DNA of 64,000 nucleotides, taken from contig NC_030817.1 of NCBI RefSeq assembly GCF_001704415.2, positions 29,585,550 to 29,649,549 of the forward strand, read 5' to 3'. The position numbers were made by a program, and so were the translations under genes. Source of the stretch: Capra hircus (taxonomy: Eukaryota; Chordata; Mammalia; Artiodactyla; Bovidae). Within the stretch, counting starts at the first letter, position 1; every line of letters begins with the position of its first letter. The notes under the pieces were generated by a model. That model ran no database searches. It was not told the DNA's origin and saw only the letters and a list, made by a program, of their open reading frames with translations. This document shows, piece after piece, positions 1 to 10,310 of the stretch.

Positions 1-1220
1 TCTTCTCTTGTAATGTAACTCGACAAGGCTTACTGGCATACATACCAGATGAGGGAAATGTTTGGCAATCAAACCTGCAGTTCAACACCCTATGAAGCAT
101 CTGGGCCGGGATATTTCTTAAAGCATAAATAAGTTGCAAACATATGATAGGGGATATAGTGAAGTTGGTACTCAAGCCCTCCCTTTCTGGAGGAGTCTCC
201 TTTGCGCCTCTGATCCACACATATCTTCCCCAGTATCACTGAACTGGCTGTTCTGGCTTTCTGCACTTGGTCTTGTTTTCTCTGGAAAACCTTCAACCTT
301 TCAAGCCAGAGCCCAGATGCCAAATGATATATCTCCAGTACCACCGCCCCTGGTGCCTGGACCATGCTAAGGGTTAACAAACCCAAGGAACTAACATAGC
401 AGGAGGCTGTCTTTGCTTCCTGATAAGATTTAAACCAGAATATCAGAAAAGCTGGAACAAACTGCCAAAGACTAGTTTTATAGGCCATTGTGTGGGAGTC
501 AAGCTCAAAGAAGTAAAGTGCCTTGCCCACAGTTAAAATAGTTGGTGGAAGAGTTCAAGAGAAGTTAGGTCTGCTTGACGCCACTTCATGTCCCTTTATT
601 TATAAAGCTTTGGCTTTTCTGTTTATAAAAGTAATTACATGTTCTTCATTCAAATGTAATTACAAAGTAAATACATGGAAAATTGAGGAGAAAATAAAAT
701 AGCTATAATCCTGACACCCAGAGATAGAAGTCTAAATAAGAGGAGAAACAAAATTATTTATGGCTTTTAGCATCCAAAGAATTACAGATTTTAGAGCACA
801 TAAGATATTTACAAAATAATTTTAACTATGTTTGGTTTCCGCCTTATGTCCTAATTATACTTAATACTTCACAGCATGCGAAAGAACAGAAAAAGAACAG
901 AAAGGGAGAAAACAAAAACCTACCCCTTCTTTTTCACTTGTATTATAAATATTTCCTCATGCACTTAGTCATCAAAACCGTGATTTTTTAACAGTTACAT
1001 AGTATTCCCGATGCTATTTCTATGAAATGCTACAATTAGCTAGACTTCTGCTTAAGTTGATCTGAGTAAGAGAACATAGTATTAATAATCTAGTCACTGT
1101 ACTATGATAAAGATCAGATTTATTAGCTTGGAAAAACAAGCATCTCTGACAGCAGATGATCACTAACTGGACATGGTGTTTTAATTCTGAATGTAGATTC
1201 CCAAAGAAGAAATCTCAGGT
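1..1220. other. Intronic AT-rich DNA, no gene recognised
   Basis: Inside the large PRKCH intron downstream (in gene sense) of the 20674 exon. The open frame at 90-530 on the minus strand resembles no family I recognise and has no support as an exon. No repeat family was identified with confidence. Confidence 0.5.
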
Positions 1221-1408
1221 CAGGAGTCCCCAGACTCTAGGCCACTGATACCTCCAGTCAGATCAGCAGCAGCATTAGATAAGGAATAAAGTGCACAAGA
1301 AATGTAATATATTTGAATAATTTTGAAACTATTCCTCCCAGCCCGGTCCGTGGAAAAACTGTCTTCCATGAAATCAGTCCCTAGTGCCAAAAAGGTTAGG
1401 GACTGCTG
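1221..1408 (+). mobile_element. MER1-like hAT-Charlie DNA transposon relic
   Basis: A 188-bp non-autonomous element. Its ends are inverted (CAGGAGTCCC at the left, GGGACTGCTG at the right). It is flanked by an 8-bp target duplication, tctcaggt (1213-1220) and tcttaggt (1409-1416), with one mismatch, as expected for hAT elements. The right part (ggtccgtggaaaaactgtct and the stretch after it) matches the MER1/Charlie3 terminal consensus as I remember it. The middle looks deleted relative to a full MER1. Confidence 0.8.
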
Positions 1409-1432
1409 TCTTAGGTGATTATTCACTTTTTT

Positions 1433-1611
1433 TTGGCTTGCTTAAATTTATTTATTTTTAATTGGAGGATAATTGCTTTATGATATCATGTTGGTTTCTG
1501 CCAGATATCAACATGAATCAGCCCTAGGTATATGTATGTATACCTCTTGAACCTCCCTCCCATCTCCCACCCCACCCTACCCCGTTAGGTTGTCACAGAG
1601 CACTGGGTTTC
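1433..1611 (-). mobile_element. Short L1 3'-end insertion
   Basis: A 179-bp antisense L1 3'-UTR fragment: poly-T start, then the ruminant L1 3' phrase aattggaggataattgcttt and gttgtcacagagcactgggt. It is bounded by a 17-bp target duplication with one mismatch (1416-1432 and 1612-1628). Severely 5'-truncated. Confidence 0.75.
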
Positions 1612-1628
1612 TGATTAGTCACTTTTTT

Positions 1629-2284
1629 AAAAAGTTTGGGTCACTTAAAAGTATACAGAATAGGATTTCTTTAAATCATCATTTTGCACAAAGATTTTGG
1701 TTTCAGCGTCAAATAGGAGCAAGGCTATTGAAGACACTTATGCATTTAGTTTGTATAGGGTGATAAAATAAAGATTAAAAATGCCATTACACCATTTCAC
1801 TTATTTAGATCCTTTTCACAACAGAGATTCTGAAACTCTGCAACTTTTTAAAGAAGATTTCATCTCTCCCTTTGATTTGTGGATCAGTTAGACATGTCTG
1901 TCTTCTAGGAAGAGATTCCGGGTTACAGCTGTTTGATTAAACATTTTTCCCAGTTAGGGAGGTATTGAATCTGGCCAAGAATATCCATGTCTGCCTTGAG
2001 AAGATGCCTGGGAATCCACTGGCTGAGAGGCTCTTCCTTCCTCTGCTTTATGTGCTGCAGTTTCTGTCTGGAATTCACCTTCCATATGCTATTTTGAGTC
2101 TGATTTTTCCAGTGCAGCCACAAGATTGTTCTTCTCTGGCCCTCAGACTGGGGAATAAAATCCCCTAAACCCCCCTACAATCTCTCGACCTTTTTTTCAA
2201 TTGAGCAAATACAGATCTCCATGGTCCACTGAGGAAGAAAGATGCAGACCTTAGCGTATATGGGTGTGGGTGTGTGTGTATGTA

Positions 2285-2288
<4 letters not shown>
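1629..2288. other. Unclassified intron sequence
   Basis: AT-rich intron DNA with no exon-like block or repeat that I could name. Overlapping short frames on both strands at 1923-2168 show no recognisable protein. Confidence 0.4.

Positions 2289-2333
<45 letters not shown>
2289..2333. repeat. (TG)n microsatellite
   Basis: About 22 uninterrupted TG units, preceded by imperfect TGTA/TGGG repeats from about 2260. It abuts the 3' end of an antisense SINE, so it probably grew from that SINE's tail. Likely length-polymorphic. Confidence 0.95.
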
Positions 2334-2335
<2 letters not shown>

Positions 2336-2502
2336 GTTGCTCAGTTGTGTCTGGCTCTTTGCAACACCATGTCCTGTAGCCCACCAGGTTCTTCTGTCCA
2401 TGGAATTCTCTAGGCAAGAATACTGGAGTGAGTGACCATTCCCTTCTCCAGGGGATCTTCCCAACCCAGGAAATGAACCTGGGTCTCTTGAGACCCAAGT
2501 AA
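2334..2502 (-). mobile_element. Bov-tA/BOV-A type SINE
   Basis: Antisense ruminant SINE. It shows the 'ttgctcagttgtgtct', 'caagaatactggagt' and 'ggatcttcccaacccagg' blocks in the usual antisense order, with a diverged tRNA-like head near 2500. Confidence 0.85.
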
Positions 2503-2814
2503 AAGAAGCATAGCTATAATAAGATGAGGGACAAAGTAATCAGAAGTAGATGAAAAAGGTTTACCCTGGGGAGAGGATATTGTGTTGACTTTGTCAAGAA
2601 GCTTCAGCTGGTGAAATAAAGTTCAGAAGTGCCCTTCAAACCCCAAGGATGAGAATGGTAACTAAGACAGCAGTACCAACAATCACATCCCAGATTCAAT
2701 GGATAGCTTTGAATCCTTTGGTGAACTGACTTCATCATAGCACTTGATGCCTCCTCCTACGAAACCTCTTCCTTCTGATTCTTCTTTTTTCCCCCACTTA
2801 GAAATTTCTAATTT

Positions 2815-3124
2815 AGGGCTTCCCTAATAGCTCAGTTGGTAAAGAATCCACTTGCATTGCAGGAGACCCCAGTTCAATTCCTGGGTTGGGAAGATCCCCT
2901 GGAGAAGGGATAGACTACCCACTCCAGTATTCTTGGGCTTCCCTTGTGGCTCAGCTGGTAAAGAATCTGCCTGCCATGTAGGAGACCTGGGTTCGATCCC
3001 TGGGTTGGGAAGATCCCCTGGAGAAGGGAAAGGCTACCCACTCCAGTATTCTGGCCTGGAGAATTCTATGGACAGTCCATGGGGTCGCAGAGAGTCAGAC
3101 ACGACTGAGTGACTTTCACTTTCA
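2815..3124 (+). mobile_element. Dimeric Bov-tA SINE
   Basis: Two tRNA-derived heads in tandem, both sense. The first (gggcttccctaatagctcag) ends at 'ccagtattctt' and runs straight into a second head (gggcttcccttgtggctcag). Only the second carries the A-type tail ending near 'gacacgactgag'. The second head keeps a B-box-like ggttcgatccc. An almost identical dimer junction occurs at 53690-53952. Confidence 0.85.
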
Positions 3125-3186
3125 CTCTCCCCTCTTCTCCTTCTATAAACACCTATAGAAACATTTAAAATTACAGTTTTTGCTAT

Positions 3187-3930
3187 GCCAAGAAGAACTA
3201 GAGAACCTCTTGATAAAAGTGAAAGAGGAGAGTGAAAAAGTTGGCTTAACACTCAACATTCAGAAAACTGAGGTCATGGGATCCAGTCCCATCACTTCAA
3301 GGCAAATAGATGGAAAAACAATGGAAACAGAGTATTTATTTTTGTGGGCTCCAATATCACTGCAGATGGTGACTACAGCCATGAAATTAAAAGATGCTTA
3401 CTCCTTGGAAGAAAAGTTATGACAAACCTAGATAGCATATTAAAATGCAGAGACATTATTTTGCCAACAAAAATTTGTCTAGTCAAAGCTATGGTTTTTC
3501 CAGTAGTCTTGTATGGATGTGAGAGTTGGACTATAAAGAAAGTTGAGTGCAGAATAATTGATGCTTTCAAACTGTGGTGTTGGAGAAGACTCTTGAGAGT
3601 TCCTTGGACTGCAAGGAGATCAAACCAGTCAATCCTAAAGGAAATCAGTCCTGAATATTCATTGGAAGGACTGATGCTGAAGCTGAAACTCCAATACTCT
3701 GGCCACCTGATGTGAAGAACTGATTCATTTGAAAAGACCCTGATGCTGGGAAAGATTGAGGGCAGGAGGAGAAGGGGATGACAGAGGATGAGATGGCTGG
3801 ATGGCATCACCGAATCAATGGGCATGAGTCTGAGCAAACTCCAGGAGTTGGTGATGGATAGGGAAGCCTGGTGTACTGCAGTCCATGGGGTTGCAAAGAG
3901 TCAGACATGACTGAGCAACTGAACTGATAC
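3187..3930 (+). mobile_element. BovB (RTE) LINE 3' fragment
   Basis: 5'-truncated sense copy of the BovB LINE. The translation keeps phrases of the RT C-terminal region (GRKVMTNLDSILK, CLVKAMVFPVVLYGCESWTI, WCWRRLLRVPWTARRSNQS), broken by frameshifts and a stop after 'LQYSGHLM'. It ends at the typical 'gagcaactgaactgat' 3' terminus. Dead copy, and the only plus-strand BovB in the window. Confidence 0.92.
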
Positions 3931-3954
3931 CAGTACTATTCTAGGAGGGTACTG

Positions 3955-4229
3955 CTGCTGCTGCTGCTAAGTCACTTCAGTCGTGTCTGACTCTGTGCGA
4001 CCCCACAGAAGGCAGCCCACCGGGCTCCCCCATCCCTAGGGTTTTCTAGGCAAGAATACTGGAGTGGGTTGCCATTTCCTTCTCCAATGCATGAAAGTGA
4101 AAAGTCAAAGTGAAGTCACTCAGTCGTGTCCGACTGTTCGCGACCCCATGGACTGCAGCCTACCAGGCTCCTCTGTCCATGGGATTTTCCAGGCAAGAGT
4201 ACTGGAGTGGGGTGCCATCGCCTTCTCCA
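3955..4229 (-). mobile_element. BOV-A2 dimer SINE
   Basis: Two antisense A-type monomers separated by 'tgaaagtgaaaagtcaaagt', starting with a (GCT)n stretch that is the SINE's tail. A 14-bp target duplication with one mismatch brackets it (3941-3954 ctaggagggtactg and 4230-4243 ctaggaaggtactg). Confidence 0.9.
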
Positions 4230-4432
4230 CTAGGAAGGTACTGATGACGCAAATCTAATCTTCATCTGGGTTCCTGTCTAATCTTACCACTGGGTTTTCT
4301 GTAAATTGAACCCATGTATTCCATTCCCCTAGGCTCCCAGTGGGTCAGAACTCTAGCCAATCCTCTCACTCTTTTACTCTAAAAAGTCCTACCAATTCCA
4401 CCTCCTACATGTTTCCCTGACTCTACTCTTGT

Positions 4433-4781
4433 GATGGCTGCCTCAGAGCAGAAAGGTTCTGCCGACCAGTGGTTCAAGGCCTTACCAGGGCTGCCCCTGT
4501 CAGTCTCCTCTGCAGACAGTCACCTAAAGCCCTCCCCAAACGCAGATCTTAGGTTGCTCTCTGACTTCACATCCTCTGCCAGTTGCTTTCACCTCTGAAG
4601 AGTCTAAACCCTTCAGCACAGGATGTCTTCTTTCTTCCCCACATTTCCTCTCCTTCAATCCTGTGCCATCAAGTTATTTGGGGGCTCCTGGCCACATCAT
4701 ACACTTTTAAGCCTCTGTGTCTTTGCATGGCTGTTACCTCCATCTGGAAGACCCATCCCCCTTCTGTCCCTGTAGGGCTCC
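4433..4781 (+). repeat. L2 LINE relic, left part
   Basis: Weak but collinear match to the L2 3' region, e.g. 'tctttgcatggctgttacctc' then 'tggaagaccc'. The continuation lies beyond the BovB insertion at 7192, so the BovB interrupts it. Confidence 0.5.
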
Positions 4782-5869
4782 TCAGTTCAGTTCAGTCGCT
4801 CAGTCGTGTCTGACTCCTTGCGACCCCATGAATCACAGCACGCCAGGCCTCCCTGTCCATCACCAAATCCCAGAGTTCACTCAAACTCATGTCCATTGAG
4901 TCGGTGATGCCATCCAGCCATCTCGTCCTCTGTCGTCCCCTTCTCCTCCTGCCCCCAATCCCTCCCAGCATCAGGGTCTTTTCCAATAAGTCAACTCTTC
5001 GCATGAGGTAGCTAAAGTATTGGAGTTTCAGCTTTAGCATCAGTCCCTCCAATGAACGCCCAAGACTGATCTCCTTTAGAACGGACTGGTTGGATCTCCT
5101 TGCAGTCCAAGGGACTCTCAAGAGTCTTCTCCAACACCACAGTTCAAAAGCATCAATTCTTCGGTGCTCAGCTTTCTTTATAGTCCAACACTCACGTCCA
5201 TACAGGACTACTGGAAAAACCATAGCTTTGACTAGACAGACCTATGCTGGCAAAGTGATACCTCTGCTTTTGAATATGCTATCTAGGTTGGTCATAACTT
5301 TCCTTCCAAGGAGTAAGCGTCTTTTAATTTCATGGCTTCAATCACCATCTGCAGTGATTTTGGAGCCAAAAAAAATAAAGTCTGACACTGTTTCCCCATC
5401 TATCTGCCATGAAGTGATGGGACCAGATGCCATGATCTTCGTTTTTTGAATGTTGAGCTTTAAGCCAACTTCTTCACTCTCCTCTTTCACTTTCATCAAG
5501 AGGCTTTTTAGCTCCTCTTCACTTTCTGCCATAAGGGTGGTGTCATCTGCATATCTGAGGTTACTGATATTTCTCCCGGCAATCTTGATTCCAGCTTGTG
5601 TTTCTTCCAGTCCAGCATTTCTCATGATGTACTCTACAGCCTTGATGTACTCCTTTTCCTATTTGGAACCAGTCTGTTGTTCTATGTCCAGTTCTAACTG
5701 TTGCTTCCTGACCTGCATATAGGTTTCTCAAGAGGCAGGTTAGGTGGTCTGGTATTCCCATCTCTTTCAGAATTTTCCACAGTTTATTGTGGTTCACACA
5801 GTCAAAGGCTTTGGCATAGTCAATAAAGCAGAAATAGATGTTTTTCTGGAACTCTCTAGCTTTTTCAAT
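4782..5869 (-). mobile_element. BovB LINE, 3' part (split by an LTR)
   Basis: Antisense BovB beginning at the 3'-terminal 'cagttcagttcagtcgctcag'. On the minus strand the reverse transcriptase region is readable: LRYADDTTLMAESEEELKS holds the catalytic YADD, followed by KVKEESEEVGLKLNIQKTK. The upstream FCFIDYAKAFDCVNH block (finger/palm) lies near 5800-5830. Frameshifts and stops make it non-coding. It continues at 6360 beyond the inserted LTR. Confidence 0.93.
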
Positions 5870-6355
5870 TGTTAGGTAGGTAGAATAGGGAAAAGGAGTC
5901 CAAAATGGCGGTGGATTAAAAAAAACAAGGAAGGTCAAAGGAAGGTCCGAGGACCAGAGTGAAGACTTCAGGTAGAAGAGACAGCACTCCTGGCTAAGCC
6001 CAATTTGCATAGCGCAGGCCCGGGTGGAGGAAAACATATAAAAGGAGGAGCCAAAGCGCTCTCTCTCTCTTCCTCTCCCACATGCATGCGCGCTCTCTCT
6101 CTCTCTCTCTTTCTCCCACACACTCCTCCATTCTCTTCTCTTCAAGTCTTTGGGTTAGCATGCCCTCACGCTTCAAGGATGGATTCTCCTGCTATCTTCT
6201 AAATAAAATAGAGCTGTAACACTGATTTGCCTAAGAGCTATAACACGGTTTGTCCAAGACCCGAGAGCTGTGACGTGCCGAGGGCTCTAATGTCCATCAC
6301 TCCAAATCTTTGTTGTGATTAGACAAAGAACCGAGGAACAGACACTCGTGTGACA
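5870..6355 (+). mobile_element. Solo LTR of an endogenous retrovirus
   Basis: A 486-bp block that interrupts the BovB LINE. It begins TGTTAGG and ends GTGTGACA (TG...CA), and is flanked by a 4-bp duplication CAAT (5866-5869 and 6356-6359). It has a TATA box TATAAAAG at 6037-6044, a (TC)n stretch at about 6059-6112 and an AATAAA signal at 6202-6207, in the order expected of U3-R-U5. No internal gag, pol or env sequence is present, so it is a solo LTR. The 4-bp duplication suggests a class I (gammaretrovirus-like) element; the family name is unknown to me. Confidence 0.85.
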
Positions 6356-6359
6356 CAAT

Positions 6360-7191
6360 AATGCAGCGGATATTGGCAATTTGATCTCTGTCCTCTGCCT
6401 TTTCTAAAACCAGCTTGAACATCAGGGAGTTCATGGTTCACATATTGCTGAAGCCTGGCTTGGAGAATTTTGAGCATTACTTTACTAGCATGTGAGATGA
6501 GTGCAACTGTGTGGTAGTTAGAGCAGTCTTTGGCATTGCCTTTCTTTAGGATTGGAATGAAAATTGACCTTTTCCAGCCATGTGGCCACTGCTGAGTTTT
6601 TCAAATTTGCTGGCATATTGAGTGCAGCACTTTCACAGCATCATCTTTCAGGATTTGAAAGAGCTCCACTGGAATTCCATCACCTCCACTAGCTTTGTTT
6701 GTGGTGATGCTTTCTAAGGCCCATTTGACTTCACATTCCAGGATGTCTGGCTCTAGGTGAGTGATCACACCATCATGATTATCTGGGTTATGAAGCTCTT
6801 TTTTGTACAGTTCTTCTGTGTATTCTTGCCACATCTTCTTAATATCTTCTGCTTCTGTTAGGTCCATACCATTTCTGTCCTTTATTGAGCCCATCTTTGC
6901 ATGAAATTTTCCCTTGGTATCTCTAATTTTCTTGAAGAGATCTCTAGTCTTCCCCATTCTGTTTTTTCCCTCTATTTCTTTGCATTGATCGCTGAGGAAG
7001 GCTTTCTTATCTCTCCTTGCTATTCTTTGGAACTCTGCATTCAGACGCTTATATCTTTCCTTTCCTCATTTGATTTTCGCTTCTCTTCTTTTCACAGCTA
7101 TTTGTATGGCCTTCTTAGACAGCCATTTTGCCTTTTTGCATTTCTTTTCCTTGGGGATGGTCTTGATCCTTATCTCCTATACAAATCCTAT
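6360..7191 (-). mobile_element. BovB LINE, 5' part of the split copy
   Basis: Continuation of the 4782-5869 copy. On the minus strand it reads through the region upstream of the RT core (KIRDTKGKFHAKMGSIKDRN, then MWQEYTEELYKKELHNPDNH and NKASGGDGIPVELFQILKDD), with a stop near 6600. It ends at about 7191, where L2-like sequence resumes, so the copy is 5'-truncated. Confidence 0.92.
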
Positions 7192-7270
7192 TCATCCTCA
7201 AAACCCAGCTCAGAATAGCCCCTGCCATGGAAGGTCCTCCCAACCTTCCCAAGGGCCAAGCTATGACTAT
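7192..7270 (+). repeat. L2 LINE relic, right part
   Basis: 'tcatcctcaaaacccagctc' and the following 'aaggtcctcccaaccttccc' resemble the L2 stretch that normally follows the 4433-4781 segment. Supports a BovB insertion into an older L2. Confidence 0.45.
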
Positions 7271-7500
7271 CTTCTATCACACAGTGATGAAAAGTACCGA
7301 TTTAGGATAGGGTGATCCTTGACTGAAAGCAACCAGAGGACAAGCCCACATTTTATTCTTCCTTATGCTTTCAGTCCCTACCATACAATGTCCCCGATTC
7401 AGGAAACATTTCCTAAATTGAATTAAAAATGCAACATACATTCAATATTACCATTCAACGTATCAACAGGTAATGTCTCTTGTGGCTAGGATCTACTTGT

Positions 7501-8785
7501 CTTTTTTTTAAATTGAAGTATAATTGCTTTACACTGCTGTGTCTGTTTCTGCTGTACAGCAAAGTGAATCAGCCATAGACATATATAAATCCCCCTCCTT
7601 TTTTAAAATTTCCTTCCCATTTGGGTCACCACAGAGCGCTGAGTAGAGTCCCCTGTGCTATACAGTAGGTTCTCATTAGTTATTTATTTTATACATAGTA
7701 GTGTATATATATCATTCTCAATCTTCCAATTCCTCCCACTCCCTTGCTTTTCCCCTTAGTAGCCATACATTTTTTTCTCTATGTCTGCATCTCTATTTAT
7801 GCTTTGCAAATAAGATCATCTTTAAAAAAAAAAAGATCATTTTTACCATTTTTCTAGATTCCATATATATGAATTAATATACAGTACTTGTTTTTCTAAC
7901 TTACTTCAGTCTGTATGACAGTCTCTAAATCCATCCACATCTCTGCAAACGACACAACCTTGTTCCTTTTATGGCTTAGTAATGTCCCGGTGTATGTATA
8001 TACCACGTCTTCTTTTTCCATTCTTCTACTGATGGACGTTTAGGTTGCTTTCATGTCCTGGCTATTGGAAGTAGTGCTTCAGTGAACACTGGGGTACATA
8101 AATCTTTTTGAATTAAGGTTTTCTGTGGGTATATGCCAAGGAGTGGGATTGCTAGATGATATGGCAATTCTATTTTAAGGAACCTCCATACTGTTCTCCA
8201 TAGTGACCGTATCAATTTACATTCCCATCAACAGTGTAAGAGTGTTCCCTTTCCTCCACATCCTCTCCAGCATTTACTACTTGTAGATTTTTTTGATGAT
8301 GGCCATTGTGACCAGTGTGACATGATACCTCATTGTAGTTTTGATTTGCATTTCTTTAATAAGAAGGGTGTTGAGCATCTTTTCACCTGTTTATTGACCA
8401 TCTAAAGGTCTGTCTTTGGAGAAACGTCTATTTAGGTCTTCTGTCCATTTTGGGGTTGAGTTGTTTGTTTTGATATTGAGTTGCATGAGCTGTCTGTATT
8501 TTGGGGGGATTTGCAAATATTTTTCTCCCATTCTAAGGGTTGTCTTTTCATCTTATTTATGGTTTCCTTTGCTGTGCAAAAGCTTTTAAGCTTAATTAAA
8601 TTCCATTTGTTTATTTTTGCTTTTATTTCCATTACTCTAGTAGGTAGGTCAAAAAAGATCTTACTGTAATTTATATTAAAAAGTGTTCTGCCTATGTTTT
8701 TCTCTAAGAGCTTTATAGTGTCTAGCCTTACATTTAAGTCTTTAATTCATTTTTAGGGTTTACTTTTAATATGTAGAGGCCACAC
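7501..8785 (-). mobile_element. L1 LINE 3' fragment
   Basis: Antisense L1 from a poly-T start through the 3' UTR into ORF2. On the minus strand at 8432-8632 the ORF2 C-terminal phrase KWNLIKLKSFCTAKETINKM is clear. Frame is lost elsewhere. About 1.3 kb, 5'-truncated. Confidence 0.9.
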
Positions 8786-9534
8786 AATTTTGCAGACAGC
8801 CTCTATGGTAGGCTGTATCTTTATCTTAGGCTGAAATGACATTTCCATACATGGAAAACAAACAAAAGAAAACTGCAAGTCTGTTTTCCCCTAGAGCACA
8901 CTTGTATTGCTACCAGAACATTTTCTTCTACACTGATTGGGAAATGTTTCTTAAAACTTTTATCTCTGTCTGTAAATTCCAGTTATATGCAGCACACAGA
9001 GGACAGGAATCTGACTCACAGATAGGAACCCCTTTAAGACCACAGTGACGATGATGAGCTTCATAAAATGTCACTCATTCAGTGCCTTGTTGGCAAAGCA
9101 GAAATGATTAAATGCCCAAACATGAGAGCTGCACTATACGACTGCTTGTTTTATAACATAACCGGCTCATTTTAAATATATGCTCGCTGAGCTAATCTTT
9201 TGTTCCCTGGATGCCCCATGCTCTGATAACTCTGCCCCATCACAACAGCTGGCAGCCTGCTAACTCCTGCTCACATTCAACAGATCCCTTATTTCCACCT
9301 CCTCTTCTTAGCTCAGGGCCCCAGTTCCCTCAAATGCCACAGTGTAGCTGCTGACAGCTGTTAGCAGCCCCTAAACAGGAACTCTGTCTACAAACTCAGG
9401 AAAAAAAAAAAGATATAGTATTTATGTTTTTATAAAGAAGATCTGACTCATTTTCTTGGACCTCTGTCGAGAGTAAATTGATCTAGCTTACTTGACTTTC
9501 CATATATAGGCTGGACCACCAGATGCTCACGTAA
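8786..9534. other. Unclassified intron sequence
   Basis: No exon or named repeat recognised. A short A-run lies near 9400-9412. Confidence 0.4.
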
Positions 9535-9535
9535 G

Positions 9536-9725
9536 GCAGGGGTTTTCAGCTGGTGAGATTTTCCCTCCAGGAGCGTCTGTTCATGTCTGGAGATTTTTTT
9601 GGTTGTCATAATTAGGGATGTGCTATTGGCATTAGTGAATGGAAGCTGGGGATGCACTCATCCTACAGCACACAGGATAGCCCCGACCCTCTCATAAAGA
9701 AGTATTATCCTGCCCCCAACGTTAG
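9536..9725 (+). mobile_element. MER5A-like hAT-Charlie relic
   Basis: Sense match to MER5A: 'ggggttttcagctgg', 'catgtctggagatttttttg', 'ggttgtcataattaggga' and 'gaagtattatcctgcccc'. A second copy of the family lies at 58345-58563. Target duplication not resolved. Confidence 0.75.
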
Positions 9726-9820
9726 CAGTGGGCAAATCTCATCACATTACATAAATAAGTGATTCAAATTTTATATAAAATTTTTAGTAAATTTAAGTAA
9801 CTTCATATATATATGTATAT

Positions 9821-9958
9821 TGCTGTTGTTTAGTCATTCAGGCATTTCTGATTTTGTGACCCCATGGACTGTAGCCATCAGGCTCCTTTGTCCATGGGAC
9901 TTCCCAGGCAAGAATACTGGAGTAGGTTGCGACTGTCATTCCCTTCCCCAGGGGATCA
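9821..9958 (-). mobile_element. BOV-A type SINE fragment
   Basis: Antisense A-type monomer ('tgaccccatggactgtagcc', 'aggcaagaatactggagt') ending at 'ccaggggatca', without a tRNA-like head. Confidence 0.85.
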
Positions 9959-10094
9959 GTCATTTAATTCCTTGACATATTGACCTGTTGGTGAAGGCCA
10001 AGGCTGTGGAGATAAAGTTCTGAGCAATGTGGAGGGAACTTCCTCCTACAGATCTGACCTGAAGACAAACTAAAGAGGGACAAATTGAATTTAT

Positions 10095-10310
10095 GAAAGT
10101 GAAAGAGTTAGTTGCTCAGTTGTGTCCCACTCTTTGTGACGCCATGGACTGCAGCCTGCCAGGCTCTTCTATACATGGAATTATCCAGGCAAGAATACTG
10201 GAGTGGGTTGCCATTCCCTTCTCTAGGGGATCTTCCTAACCCAGGGACTGAACCCAGGTCTCCTGCATTACAGGCAGATTCTTTACCATCTGAGCCACCA
10301 GGGAAGCCCC
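10095..10310 (-). mobile_element. Bov-tA SINE, full length
   Basis: Antisense copy with all parts: the A-derived body, then the complement of the tRNA-like head ('tgaacccaggtctcctgcat', 'ctgagccaccagggaagccc'). Confidence 0.9.

Noticed and set aside
90..530. 146-codon open frame on the minus strand
   Set aside because: No recognised domain, low-complexity-free but unlike any family I know, and not consistent with a PRKCH exon. Likely chance in intron DNA.
2852..3112. SINE-derived plus-strand frame
   Set aside because: Translation of a Bov-tA dimer; the same peptide pattern recurs wherever that SINE occurs (e.g. 44902, 53641, 55757).
5561..6145. 194-codon minus-strand frame, part RT-like
   Set aside because: It joins degraded BovB coding sequence to the inserted LTR read backwards; the N-terminal Arg/Glu-rich part is the complement of the (TC)n tract. 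Not a gene.
6601..6957. Minus-strand frame that reads well as a protein
   Set aside because: It is the pre-RT segment of the 5'-truncated BovB copy, not a host gene and not a complete element.
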